DNA from: LMUY01 sp965199095
Lineage (GTDB): Bacteria > Pseudomonadota > Alphaproteobacteria > Acetobacterales > Acetobacteraceae
DNA: 64,000 nt
Direction: 5' to 3'
Assembly (NCBI GenBank): GCA_965199095.1
Contig: CBDAQM010000006.1
Location: 1,054,001 to 1,118,000, forward strand
Positions 16,681 through 26,576 of the stretch are shown here, one piece after another. The position numbers and the translations under genes are program-made. The first letter of the stretch is position 1; the number at the start of each line of letters is the position of its first letter. A model generated the notes under the pieces. The model ran no database searches, was not told where the DNA came from, and saw nothing but the letters and a program-made list of their open reading frames with translations.

Positions 16681-18750
16681 TTAGAGAGCCGCGGCGCCTT
16701 GAAGCAGCTCGATCTGCCGGGCGATCCGCAGGAGGGCGTCGGGGGCGCGGCCGGCGGGCCTGGGGTCCGACAAGGGAACATCATCTGCCAGGCATTCAAG
16801 CGTCCTGCTGATCCAATCGCGCCAGGATCGCAGCGCCTCGGGGCTGACCCCATCGGCATGATGCGGGTCGAGTTGCAGGGCGGAGAGGCGCCCCGCCATG
16901 CGGCGGAGGGCGGCGTCCACCACCAAAGCGGCCTGCAGTTCCTTGCGCTGGGTGCGGCGCGGTTCGTTCAGGGCGCGGGAGATCGAGGTTTCCAGATTGT
17001 TGCTGGCCACGCCCGCCGCCCGGCGCGCCCGGTCGACGGCCGCCGGCTTTGCCTCGCCCAGCAGGGAGCCGAGTTCCGTCACCGCGAACGCGGCGTGGGC
17101 GAGGATGGCGGTGCGGAGTTCGCGCTTGAGGCGGTCAGGCTCCCAACTCGGCCATAAGACCAGACATCCGAACACCGCCAGTGCGCCGCCCAGGACGGTG
17201 TAGAGGGCGCGGAGCCCGGCGATGTAGAGTTCGCCGGTGCCGGGCTGGCTGAACTCCGTCAGCAGCACGACCAGCGGGGTCAGCAGGAAGATGAACGCGC
17301 CGTAGTTCACCGAGCGGACGGTGAAGGCCAGGATCGCCAAGGGGAACAAAGCCGCCGCGATGCTGAGCGGCGTGGTGCAGACCAGCGCGATCACGGCAGC
17401 CAAGAGGCCGCCGAGCACGGTGCCGCCGATCCGCTCCAGCGCCCTCTGCCACGTCAAGGCGTAGAAAGGCTGCATGGTCAGGATCAGCGTGATGGTCAGC
17501 CAATGGTGATACCGGCCGGGCGTCGCCAGCGTGTAGGTCAACGCCGGGGCGGCGATGACGGCAGCGCGGAGGGCGTGGCGGAAGATCGCGGACCGCCATT
17601 GCAGGTTCGCCCGCAGCGGCGTCAGCAGGCGGTGCCGCCAAGTGCCGGCGGGCGGCGTGTCCGGCAAAGCGCCGGGCACCCAGCCGGCGGGGGCCGTCAG
17701 CGTCGCCGCAATGCGCAGCCGCTCCACGATCGCGTCGGCCACGGCGGACAAGGCGGGCACGTGCATCGTGGCGGCCAGCATCTCGTCCAGGGTCGGCCCG
17801 ATCTTGGCCAGGCGCTGCATCGGGCTATGGCGGCCCTGCCCGGGATCGTCGGCCCGGATCGCATCCGACAGCACGCGCAGTGTCGGACGCAACAGCCGCA
17901 GCAGACGCTGCGCCGCGCGCTGGACCTGGGGATCGCGGTTTGCCTCCAATACATCCGACAGGGCGATGGTGGCGCCGAACAACTGGTCGATCGTCTCGAT
18001 GCGGAGCAAGGCTTGCATGGCGCGCTGGCTGGCCTGGCCGCGCACCCGCAGCGTGTCCTGCACGGCGATGCGGGCGCGCTCGATCGTGTCGCGGACGGCG
18101 CGGCGATGGCCCCTGGCATGGGCCTCCCAAGCGGGGGCGTCCGCATTCGTCTGGATGAGGGTGAGAAGATCGGCCACCGACCGGGCCGTGGCGCGGTAGG
18201 CATCCGACACGGCCTGCCGGGCAGGGCGGAATGGGTAGATCCGCCAGATCACCATCGTGAGCAGCGTCGCCCATAGGCAGCCGGCGGCGAAGACCGCGCC
18301 GAACATCGCCGCCTCGGAAAGCTGACGTGGTTCGTCCAAGGCGAACACGAGGACGACGGCGAGCAGGCTGCCGACCTGCATCGACGCCTGCCCCCAGATC
18401 CGGGCGAAGGACAGGACGAAGACGCCGAGGCAGGCAATGGGAACGGAGACGGCCAGGCTGCCGCCCCGCAGCAAGCCGAAGCCGACTGTGATGGCGGCGC
18501 CCAGCAGGGTGAAGGTGATCAGCGCGGGCAGGCGACGGCGGATCGGACCGCCGGCATCGCCGAGACAGGTGAGCAGCGCGCCGAGCGCTGCCTCCAGCAA
18601 AGGGGGCCAATGCAGCCATTGGTCGGCGGCGACGATGAAGGCGATGGAGAGGGCGGCACGCACGCCCTCCGCCAGGCTGATGGCGCGCAGGTCGATGGCG
18701 GTCGGCAGGCGGGCGAGATTGGCCTCGGGCGTGGTGGCGAGGAGACGCAT
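16681..18750 (-). CDS. FUSC-family inner-membrane transporter
   Basis: 689 residues with two blocks of hydrophobic helices, each followed by a long cytoplasmic helical part: about residues 28-175 and 385-525. This duplicated layout and motifs such as WLTITLILTMQPFYALTWQRALERIGGTVLGGLLAA identify the FUSC/YccS/AaeB group, thought to export aromatic acids and other compounds. No membrane-fusion partner (AaeA-like) is adjacent, so the substrate cannot be inferred. It lies downstream of acnA on the same strand, behind a repeat. Confidence 0.85.
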   Translation of the reverse strand: MRLLATTPEANLARLPTAIDLRAISLAEGVRAALSIAFIVAADQWLHWPPLLEAALGALLTCLGDAGGPIRRRLPALITFTLLGAAITVGFGLLRGGSLAVSVPIACLGVFVLSFARIWGQASMQVGSLLAVVLVFALDEPRQLSEAAMFGAVFAAGCLWATLLTMVIWRIYPFRPARQAVSDAYRATARSVADLLTLIQTNADAPAWEAHARGHRRAVRDTIERARIAVQDTLRVRGQASQRAMQALLRIETIDQLFGATIALSDVLEANRDPQVQRAAQRLLRLLRPTLRVLSDAIRADDPGQGRHSPMQRLAKIGPTLDEMLAATMHVPALSAVADAIVERLRIAATLTAPAGWVPGALPDTPPAGTWRHRLLTPLRANLQWRSAIFRHALRAAVIAAPALTYTLATPGRYHHWLTITLILTMQPFYALTWQRALERIGGTVLGGLLAAVIALVCTTPLSIAAALFPLAILAFTVRSVNYGAFIFLLTPLVVLLTEFSQPGTGELYIAGLRALYTVLGGALAVFGCLVLWPSWEPDRLKRELRTAILAHAAFAVTELGSLLGEAKPAAVDRARRAAGVASNNLETSISRALNEPRRTQRKELQAALVVDAALRRMAGRLSALQLDPHHADGVSPEALRSWRDWISRTLECLADDVPLSDPRPAGRAPDALLRIARQIELLQGAAAL

Positions 18751-18783
18751 GAAATTGGTTGGGGGCGCCCTTACCCCGGCCCT

Positions 18784-18830
18784 CTCCGAGAGGGAGAGGG
18801 GGAAGAAAGGAGGCCCTCTCCCTCTCGGAG
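18784..18830. repeat. 17-bp perfect inverted repeat between acnA and the FUSC gene
   Basis: CTCCGAGAGGGAGAGGG at 18784-18800 is perfectly inverted at 18814-18830 with a 13-base loop. It may end acnA transcription, but it is also the kind of CCCTCTCC repeat dispersed in many GC-rich genomes. Weaker relatives are at 7401-7421 and 13776-13804. Confidence 0.55.
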
Positions 18831-18837
18831 CGCTGCG

Positions 18838-21531
<2,694 letters not shown>

Positions 21532-21640
21532 TGGTTGCCTTGCTCCTTGGGCCGGCGCAGGAATGCGGCGCGGTCTCACTATGCTGGTGGTGTGACGGTT
21601 AAACCACACGGGCCGCCGTGGGTCCACATGTGGGAGGCGG

Positions 21641-22222
21641 ATGCTGGCGTTGGAGGCATGCCTGGTGCGGGCTGAGGGCCTCGTGGCGCTGCGGGGGGAG
21701 CGGGTGGTACTGTCGGGCGTGTCGCTGGCGGTGCCGCCGGGTGGCGCGTTGCTGCTGCTGGGACCGAATGGCTCCGGCAAGACGACGTTGCTGCGCGTGT
21801 TGGCAGGGCTGAAGCGGCCGGACGCCGGCGCCGTGACGTGGCCGGAGAGCGAGGCGCCAGTCGCCTATCTGGGGCATGCCGACGCGATCAAACCCGGCTT
21901 GACTGCGCTGGAGAACCTCCGGTTCGCCGCGGCGGGTCAGCCGGTGGCGCCCGCCTTGGCGGCCATGGGACTCGAGCGGCTCGGCGAGTTGCCGGCGCGC
22001 ATGCTGTCCGCCGGGCAGCGGCGGCGGCTGGCATTGGCGCGGCTGGCGTTGAGCCGTGCGCCGCTTTGGCTGTTGGATGAGCCGACGCTTGGCCTGGATA
22101 CGGCGTCGCTGGGGCTGCTGGGGGCCATGCTTGCGTCGCACCGGGCGACGGGGGGCGGGGTGGTGGCGGCAACACACCAGGAGTTGATGCTGCCGGACGC
22201 CGCAATCTTGCAGCTCGGCTGA
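21641..22222 (+). CDS. ccmA: Haem exporter ATPase CcmA
   Basis: 193-residue ABC ATPase of cytochrome c maturation system I. Walker A LLGPNGSGKTTLLR, a signature-like LSAGQRRRLALARL, Walker B PLWLLDEPTLGLD and the switch His in AATHQEL. With CcmB it forms the ATPase that drives haem loading onto CcmE. The ccmB start overlaps its stop (TGATG). A GGAGG lies just before the ATG at 21641. ccmC-H are not in the window. Confidence 0.93.
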   Translation: MLALEACLVRAEGLVALRGERVVLSGVSLAVPPGGALLLLGPNGSGKTTLLRVLAGLKRPDAGAVTWPESEAPVAYLGHADAIKPGLTALENLRFAAAGQPVAPALAAMGLERLGELPARMLSAGQRRRLALARLALSRAPLWLLDEPTLGLDTASLGLLGAMLASHRATGGGVVAATHQELMLPDAAILQLG

Positions 22223-22881
22223 TGTTTGCGCGGCTGCTTGGGCGCGAGTTGCTGCTGTCGATGCGGCATGGCGGCGACACGGTGGCGGCGGTGCTGTTCT
22301 TCGTGCTGGCGGGGACGTTGTTTCCCCTGGCGATCGGCCCGGCGCCGGAGGTGCTGGCGCGGCTGGCGCCCGGCGTGGTGTGGGTGTGCGCGCTGCTGGC
22401 CGCGCTGCTGCCGCTGGACCGGCTGTTCGGGGCGGATGGCGAGGACGGATCGCTCGATCAACTCCTGTTGTGCGGCCTGTCCCCGGCGAGCGTCGCGCTG
22501 GCGAAGGGGCTCGCGCATTGGCTGGTGACCGGCTTGCCCCTGCTGGTGGCCGCCGGGCCGCTGGCGCTGATGCTGCGGATGGAGCCGGCCGTGCTGCCGA
22601 CGCTGCTGGCCGGGCTGCTGCCGGGGACGGCGGTGCTGTCGCTGCTGGGGACGATGGTGGCGGCCATCATACTGGGGGCACGGCGGGGTGGCGTGCTGCT
22701 GCCGCTCCTGCTGCTGCCGTTGGCGATGCCGGTGCTGATCTTCGGCGCCGCCGCCGCCGACGCCGCGGCCACGGGGTTGAGCCCGCGTCCGCACCTGCTG
22801 CTGCTGTGCGCGTTGTTGGCGGCGGCGCTGCCGCTGTGCCCGCTGGCCGCCGGGGCGGCGCTACGGGTGGCGGCCGAGTAG
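22222..22881 (+). CDS. ccmB: Haem exporter permease CcmB
   Basis: 219 residues with about six membrane segments. RELLLSMRHGGDTVAAVLFFVLAGTLFPLAIG and SLDQLLLCGLSPASVALAKGLAHW-type segments are characteristic of CcmB. It works with CcmA at the inner membrane in cytochrome c biogenesis. It starts within the ccmA stop codon, so the two are translationally coupled. A short minus-strand gene follows. Confidence 0.93.
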   Translation: MFARLLGRELLLSMRHGGDTVAAVLFFVLAGTLFPLAIGPAPEVLARLAPGVVWVCALLAALLPLDRLFGADGEDGSLDQLLLCGLSPASVALAKGLAHWLVTGLPLLVAAGPLALMLRMEPAVLPTLLAGLLPGTAVLSLLGTMVAAIILGARRGGVLLPLLLLPLAMPVLIFGAAAADAAATGLSPRPHLLLLCALLAAALPLCPLAAGAALRVAAE

Positions 22882-22899
22882 CGTTACAAGGGCGGGCCT

Positions 22900-23124
22900 C
22901 TAGGCCCTGCCCACCGGGCCCAATGCGTCCTGCCCGTTCACCCGCACGACGCCGGCGAGCAACCGCAGTGCATCCGGGCCGCCGCGGTCGAGCAAGCAGC
23001 CAGCTTCCATTTCCTGGGCAAGTGCCTCGGCTTGTTCGGCAATGATCTCCGCCGCGCGGCGCAATGCCTCACGCGACAGGACAAGTTGGAGATCGTCAGA
23101 CAGGATATTCCAATCGGCGAGCAT
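22900..23124 (-). CDS. Small hypothetical protein, 74 residues
   Basis: Preceded by an excellent GGAGGG ribosome-binding site on the minus strand. The predicted protein is mostly helical (SREALRRAAEIIAEQAEALAQ) with one Cys and an acidic character. I recognise no domain. The position, convergent with ccmB, does not suggest a role. Confidence 0.55.
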   Translation of the reverse strand: MLADWNILSDDLQLVLSREALRRAAEIIAEQAEALAQEMEAGCLLDRGGPDALRLLAGVVRVNGQDALGPVGRA

Positions 23125-23260
23125 CGGTGCTCCCTCCAGTCTGCCGTTTTTGGCTCATGACGCCGCGAAGGGGTGGTAGACGCGGTCCCCATTGGTGATA
23201 CAGGGTATTGGTTAACGCCGCGTTGGGATTGCGGGAAGACGGAGAGGCAGGTCGTTTGGC

Positions 23261-24289
23261 TTAACTGCGCCGCGCCAGTTCATAGAGCGCCACGGTGGCG
23301 GCGGCGGAAACGTTGAGGCTGTCCATGCTGCCGGGCATGGCAAGGCCGGCGACCTCATCGCAGGTTTCGCGAACCAGGCGTCGCATGCCGGGCCCCTCGG
23401 CGCCGAGCACGAGGGCGACACGGCGGGCCGACAGGGCCGGGCCGGATAGCGCAGGGCCGCTGGCGTCCAAGCCGACGGTCCATAGTCCGGCTGCTTTCAG
23501 CGCCACCAAGGTGCGGGCCAGGTTGACAGCGCGGATCAGGGGGATGGTTTCCAAGGCGCCGGACGCGGCCTTCGCGAGCGCGCCGGTTTCCTCCGGCGCG
23601 TTGCGGTCCTGGGTGATGACACAGGCGGCGCCGAACGCGGCGGCGGAGCGGAGCACGGCGCCGATGTTGCGCGGGTCGCTCACCTGGTCCAGCACGAGCA
23701 CCGGGCCGGGTTTTTCCAGCACGTTCGCCAGCAAGGGTGTGCCGAGCGGATCGGCCAGCAAGGCCGCCCCCTGGTGCACGGCGTCCCGGCCGAGGAGCTG
23801 GTCGATGCGCGCGCGGTCCGACCGCTCCGGCGCGAGTGGCCAGGGTTGCGGGCGGCGGGCGAGCAAGGCGGCCTCCGCCTCCTCCGTGAGGATGAGGCGG
23901 CGCAGGCGACGGGACGGGTTGCCCAAGGCCGCCTCCACCGCGTGCAGCCCGTAGAGCCATATGGCGCCCCTTGGCGCTTCGGGCAGGCGGGGGGTTTGCG
24001 GGGCACGGTCCTGCCGACGGTCGTCCGGGCGGTCGTGTTTGGGGCGGGCGGCGTCCTGCGGCCGCAGGTCGAGCGGGCGGCGAACGCGCTGGTCCGGCCG
24101 CGGCTCTGCCGGTTTCGCGTCCGGGTGCGCGGCGCCGGCGCCGGTCGGACGGGCGGGGCCGCCCTGGGGCCGCGGGCCAGCGGTGGGAGGGCGGCTGGAC
24201 GGCGGGCGCGGTGGGCCCCCATGCGAACGGTCGCCCCCGCGGCCAGGGCCGCCTGTTGAACCACCAGGTTTGCGCGGGGGATAGGACAT
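23261..24289 (-). CDS. rlmB: RlmB-type 23S rRNA (guanosine-2'-O) methyltransferase
   Basis: 342 residues from the ATG at 24289 (MSYPPRKPGG). The first 110 residues are a Pro/Gly/Arg-rich disordered extension, longer than in E. coli RlmB. Then come the SpoU substrate-binding domain (WLYGLHAVEAAL) and the knotted SPOUT methyltransferase domain: DQVSDPRNIGAVLRSAAAFG (motif 1), LGAEGPGMRRL (motif 2) and MDSLNVSAAATVALYE (motif 3). RlmB modifies G2251 in the peptidyltransferase loop; the exact target here is inferred from similarity. The tRNA-Tyr gene is divergent, just upstream. Confidence 0.88.
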   Translation of the reverse strand: MSYPPRKPGGSTGGPGRGGDRSHGGPPRPPSSRPPTAGPRPQGGPARPTGAGAAHPDAKPAEPRPDQRVRRPLDLRPQDAARPKHDRPDDRRQDRAPQTPRLPEAPRGAIWLYGLHAVEAALGNPSRRLRRLILTEEAEAALLARRPQPWPLAPERSDRARIDQLLGRDAVHQGAALLADPLGTPLLANVLEKPGPVLVLDQVSDPRNIGAVLRSAAAFGAACVITQDRNAPEETGALAKAASGALETIPLIRAVNLARTLVALKAAGLWTVGLDASGPALSGPALSARRVALVLGAEGPGMRRLVRETCDEVAGLAMPGSMDSLNVSAAATVALYELARRS

Positions 24290-24418
24290 CGTTGCGGTAT
24301 AGCCGCCCTGCCCGGCGGGAGCTACAGCGAGGCTGGAGGCCGCTCCTGGCAGCGGGCGGCGGCATCGACCCGGTGGCGTTGACAAGCGGACGGCAGACGG
24401 AATAGGTGCGGTCGCAGC

Positions 24419-24505
24419 GGAGGGGTGCCCGAGTGGCTAAAGGGGGCGGACTGTAAATCCGCTGCTGTAATGGCTACGTTGGTTCGAATCCAACCCCCTC
24501 CACCA
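24419..24505 (+). tRNA. tRNA-Tyr (GUA)
   Basis: An 87-base class II tRNA. Acceptor GGAGGGG pairs with CCCCTCC; anticodon loop CTGTAAATC has GTA at 24453-24455; a long variable arm and the T-loop GGTTCGAATCC follow. The 3' CCA is encoded (24503-24505). A prophage scar follows immediately, so the tRNA 3' end may have been an integration site. Confidence 0.96.
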
Positions 24506-24569
24506 CGCTGTTCCTTACTGGATCCACCTCTCGATCAAACGTCTTATCAGGACGTGCCTTTAAGCGACT

Positions 24570-24765
24570 TTAGGGTGGCGGACTCATAGGCGCACATGGT
24601 GGCAAACGGCACGACCCGACCGTCATGATCAGCGCCACGGCCACATCGATCTTGTTCTCCGGCAGAGCCCTGCGCGGGTAGACGTTCCCCGGCGTCGTCG
24701 TGTCCCACAACGCTGCCCAGGCACCACTCCGGCACCGGGTTGCCGTCGTGGGTCAGCCCGCACAT
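24570..24765 (-). pseudogene. Phage terminase large subunit, C-terminal remnant (frameshifted)
   Basis: The minus strand reads LTHDGNPVPEWCLGSVVGHDDA and then, after a one-base shift in a GGGG run near 24690, GNVYPRRALPENKIDVAVALIM to a stop at 24570. The combination LTHDGNP...E/W...KID..VALIM is the conserved C-terminal nuclease end of phage large terminases. The ATPase part is missing. A further short frame to its right (about 24783-24870, ...YLVRFGLLLPGERERLSKADL) may be another prophage remnant that I cannot name. Confidence 0.65.
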
Positions 24766-24919
24766 CTATGACCTCGGTTCCAAATCGGCCTTCGAGAGCC
24801 GTTCACGCTCGCCCGGCAGCAGCAGACCGAAGCGGACCAGATAGGCCCGCTTCGGTCTCCGCCCTCAGTCGAGGTGCATGCAACGCCTCCAAGTTGCCGG
24901 GAAGACGGCGGGCGGGATT

Positions 24920-24934
24920 GACGCACATTGCGTC
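24920..24934. promoter_or_regulatory. Palindromic operator 1
   Basis: GACGCACATTGCGTC, a perfect GACGCA-N3-TGCGTC dyad. The same half-sites recur at 24962-24976. They lie upstream of the small gene pair at 25018-25490 and are probably bound by the XRE protein encoded there or by a lost phage repressor. Confidence 0.6.
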
Positions 24935-24961
24935 ATTCCAGCTTGCATTTCTCCGCGCTGT

Positions 24962-24976
24962 GACGCATTGTGCGTC
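24962..24976. promoter_or_regulatory. Palindromic operator 2
   Basis: GACGCATTGTGCGTC, identical half-sites to operator 1. The start-to-start distance is 42 bp, exactly four helical turns, so two repressor dimers would sit on the same DNA face. It ends 41 bases before the ATG at 25018. Confidence 0.6.
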
Positions 24977-25017
24977 TATCGAGAGCATCAGACTCCGGCT
25001 TACCGCGGGACACCCCG

Positions 25018-25281
25018 ATGAGCGACGCAACCACCGATTACTCCGCCCGTCTCAATCTCGCCGACTTGGTCGCCCGGATCGAGCGGACCAATGCCGAGAC
25101 ACACAAGTTCGTGGCCGAGCAGGCGAAGCTGATGGCCGAGCAATCCAAGCTGGCGGCCGACGCCGCGAAGCTGAACCGTGATCACGCGTTTGCGCCGTGG
25201 CAGATCGCCGCTGGCTTCATGGGCGCTGGAGCTGCGCTGTTCGGCGCGGGCGTGGCGTTCTGGAAGGTGTTGGGGGGATGA
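25018..25281 (+). CDS. Small coiled-coil membrane protein (phage-associated type)
   Basis: 87 residues. An amphipathic, probably coiled-coil segment (DLVARIERTNAETHKFVAEQ and AKLMAEQSKLAADAAKLN) is followed by one membrane helix (about residues 60-85, IAAGFMGAGAALFGAGVAFW). I recognise no named family. It overlaps the XRE gene by ATGA and follows two palindromic operators, so it is probably part of a self-regulated phage-derived unit. Confidence 0.6.
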   Translation: MSDATTDYSARLNLADLVARIERTNAETHKFVAEQAKLMAEQSKLAADAAKLNRDHAFAPWQIAAGFMGAGAALFGAGVAFWKVLGG

Positions 25282-25490
25282 GCCCCACCCGGCTACGCGA
25301 GTGTCTGGATACCCTCGGCTGGTCGCAGCGGGGGCTCGCCGACATGCTAGGGCTGCATGAGACACGGGTGCGGCGCTGGGCGCGAGGCGCCGGAGATATC
25401 CCGACAGAAGTAGCCGAATGGTTGGAGCGGCTGACGGCGGTGCATGCTGCGCATCCCCTTCCAGACGGGTGGGAGCGGCAGGCGGCTTAG
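25278..25490 (+). CDS. XRE-family helix-turn-helix protein
   Basis: 70 residues, almost entirely one Cro/CI-type helix-turn-helix: LRECLDTLGWSQRGLADMLG with the recognition helix region LHETRVRRWARG. It is coupled to the upstream membrane protein by an ATGA overlap. Its likely operators are the two GACGCA-N3-TGCGTC palindromes upstream. The stop codon lies inside the left arm of the inverted repeat at 25487-25539. Confidence 0.75.
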   Translation: MSPTRLRECLDTLGWSQRGLADMLGLHETRVRRWARGAGDIPTEVAEWLERLTAVHAAHPLPDGWERQAA

Positions 25491-25539
25491 GGCTTGTCCG
25501 ACATCAATCGATCGATTGGCGGCGTCGAACAAGCCCTAA
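25487..25539. repeat. 53-bp inverted repeat with central AATCGATCGATT palindrome
   Basis: Arms at 25487-25502 and 25524-25539 (TTAGGGCTTGTCCGAC against GTCGAACAAGCCCTAA) match with one mismatch. The middle holds the perfect palindrome AATCGATCGATT (25506-25517). The right arm continues as GGCGGC and recurs, inverted, at 35714-35735. It directly abuts IS1380 copy 1 and may be a pair of ends from a vanished insertion sequence. Confidence 0.6.
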
Positions 25540-26572
25540 CCCGCATTTCTCACAGAGCCATCGCTGAGCGTCGTCTCGGGTGGTCGGCGTCTGTTGTCGC
25601 CTTGGTTCCGGCGTCGGCGCGGGCTTCGGCCATCTGCGCCTCGATCTGCGCCGACAGGCGCGGGTTGCGGGCCAGGCCGAACAGGAAATCCACATGGTTG
25701 GCCTCGCACCAGCTCATCAGCCCATCACGGGCGAAGCCACTATCGGCACGCAACACAACGCGCGTGTACGGCCATCGCGTGCGGATTTGGGCGACAACAC
25801 GCTCGATCTCCTCCACGGCCCCTGCCGATGCGTCGAGGTCGGAGCGACGCAGCTTGGCCACCAGCAGATGACGCCCGCAGAACACGTAGAGCGGCAGGTA
25901 GCAGTGGCAATCATAGTAGCCGTGGAAGAACCGGCCCTCCTGATGGCCGTGCAGCGGGTCGTCGGTGGCGTCGAGGTCCAGGATGATCTGCTCGGGCGGC
26001 TGCGCGTGGGCGTCAAGGAACAGGTCGACGAACAGGCATTCGAGCTTGGCCGTGCTGGCCGCGAGCTTGTGGTAGCGGGTGGGTTCGGCGCGGCTGAGTT
26101 CGAGGCGGTTCAGCGTGGACTTGCCGGCCAGCGGGGCGCAGCCGCGGTGCCGCCGGGCGGTGAGCTTGCCGGCGAGGGTTGCCATGACTGGATCGTGGCG
26201 GAGCTGGTCGTGGTCGTTGAGGTCTTCGTAGCCGAGCGCTATGCCGACGACGCGCTGCAAGACCAGGGTCTGCACCTCGTGCTCGATGAACAATGGATTG
26301 CGCGTGTCGCTGAAGCAGGCCGCCATGCGCCGGGTCAGCCGGATCGCACGATCCGCTGCACCGAGCAGGACCGCGCCAGCATCGGAGGTGATGCGCCCAC
26401 CATCGAACGCGGCCACCACGGACCGGCGTTCGACAGGTGCAAACTCGAACAGGGTTGGGCTACAGTCTGTCAGCACCGGGATTATCCTCTGCGTCGGAGT
26501 AAGGCTTTGTTGCAGAAGAACTTTCGCCTATTCAGAGACCCGGTGCACCTCATTCTTGTGAGAAATGCGGGC
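25540..26572 (-). mobile_element. IS1380-type element, copy 1 (internally deleted)
   Basis: Bounded by CCCGCATTTCTCACA (25540-25554) and its inverse TGTGAGAAATGCGGG (26558-26572). At 1033 bp it is 648 bp shorter than copy 2. The first 65 or so bases join directly, near 25610, to a sequence found at about 27297 in copy 2. The right flank is CTAG, shared with copy 2; the left flank is CTAA. Confidence 0.85.
25550..26485 (-). pseudogene. IS1380 transposase, internally deleted and start-less
   Basis: Corresponds to the N-terminal two thirds of the 469-residue transposase of copy 2, including LDLDATDDPLHG and LRADSGFARD (two catalytic Asp). The deletion removes the third catalytic motif and puts the tail ATTDADHPRRRSAMAL in its place. 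The start codon at 26485 is ATA where copies 2 and 3 have ATG, so translation would need the GTG at 26476. It cannot encode an active transposase but could still be moved in trans. Confidence 0.8.
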
Positions 26573-26576
26573 TAGC

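Noticed and set aside
24803..25030. 75-residue minus-strand frame upstream of the XRE pair
   Set aside because: It covers the palindromic operators and shows no family resemblance; more likely chance.
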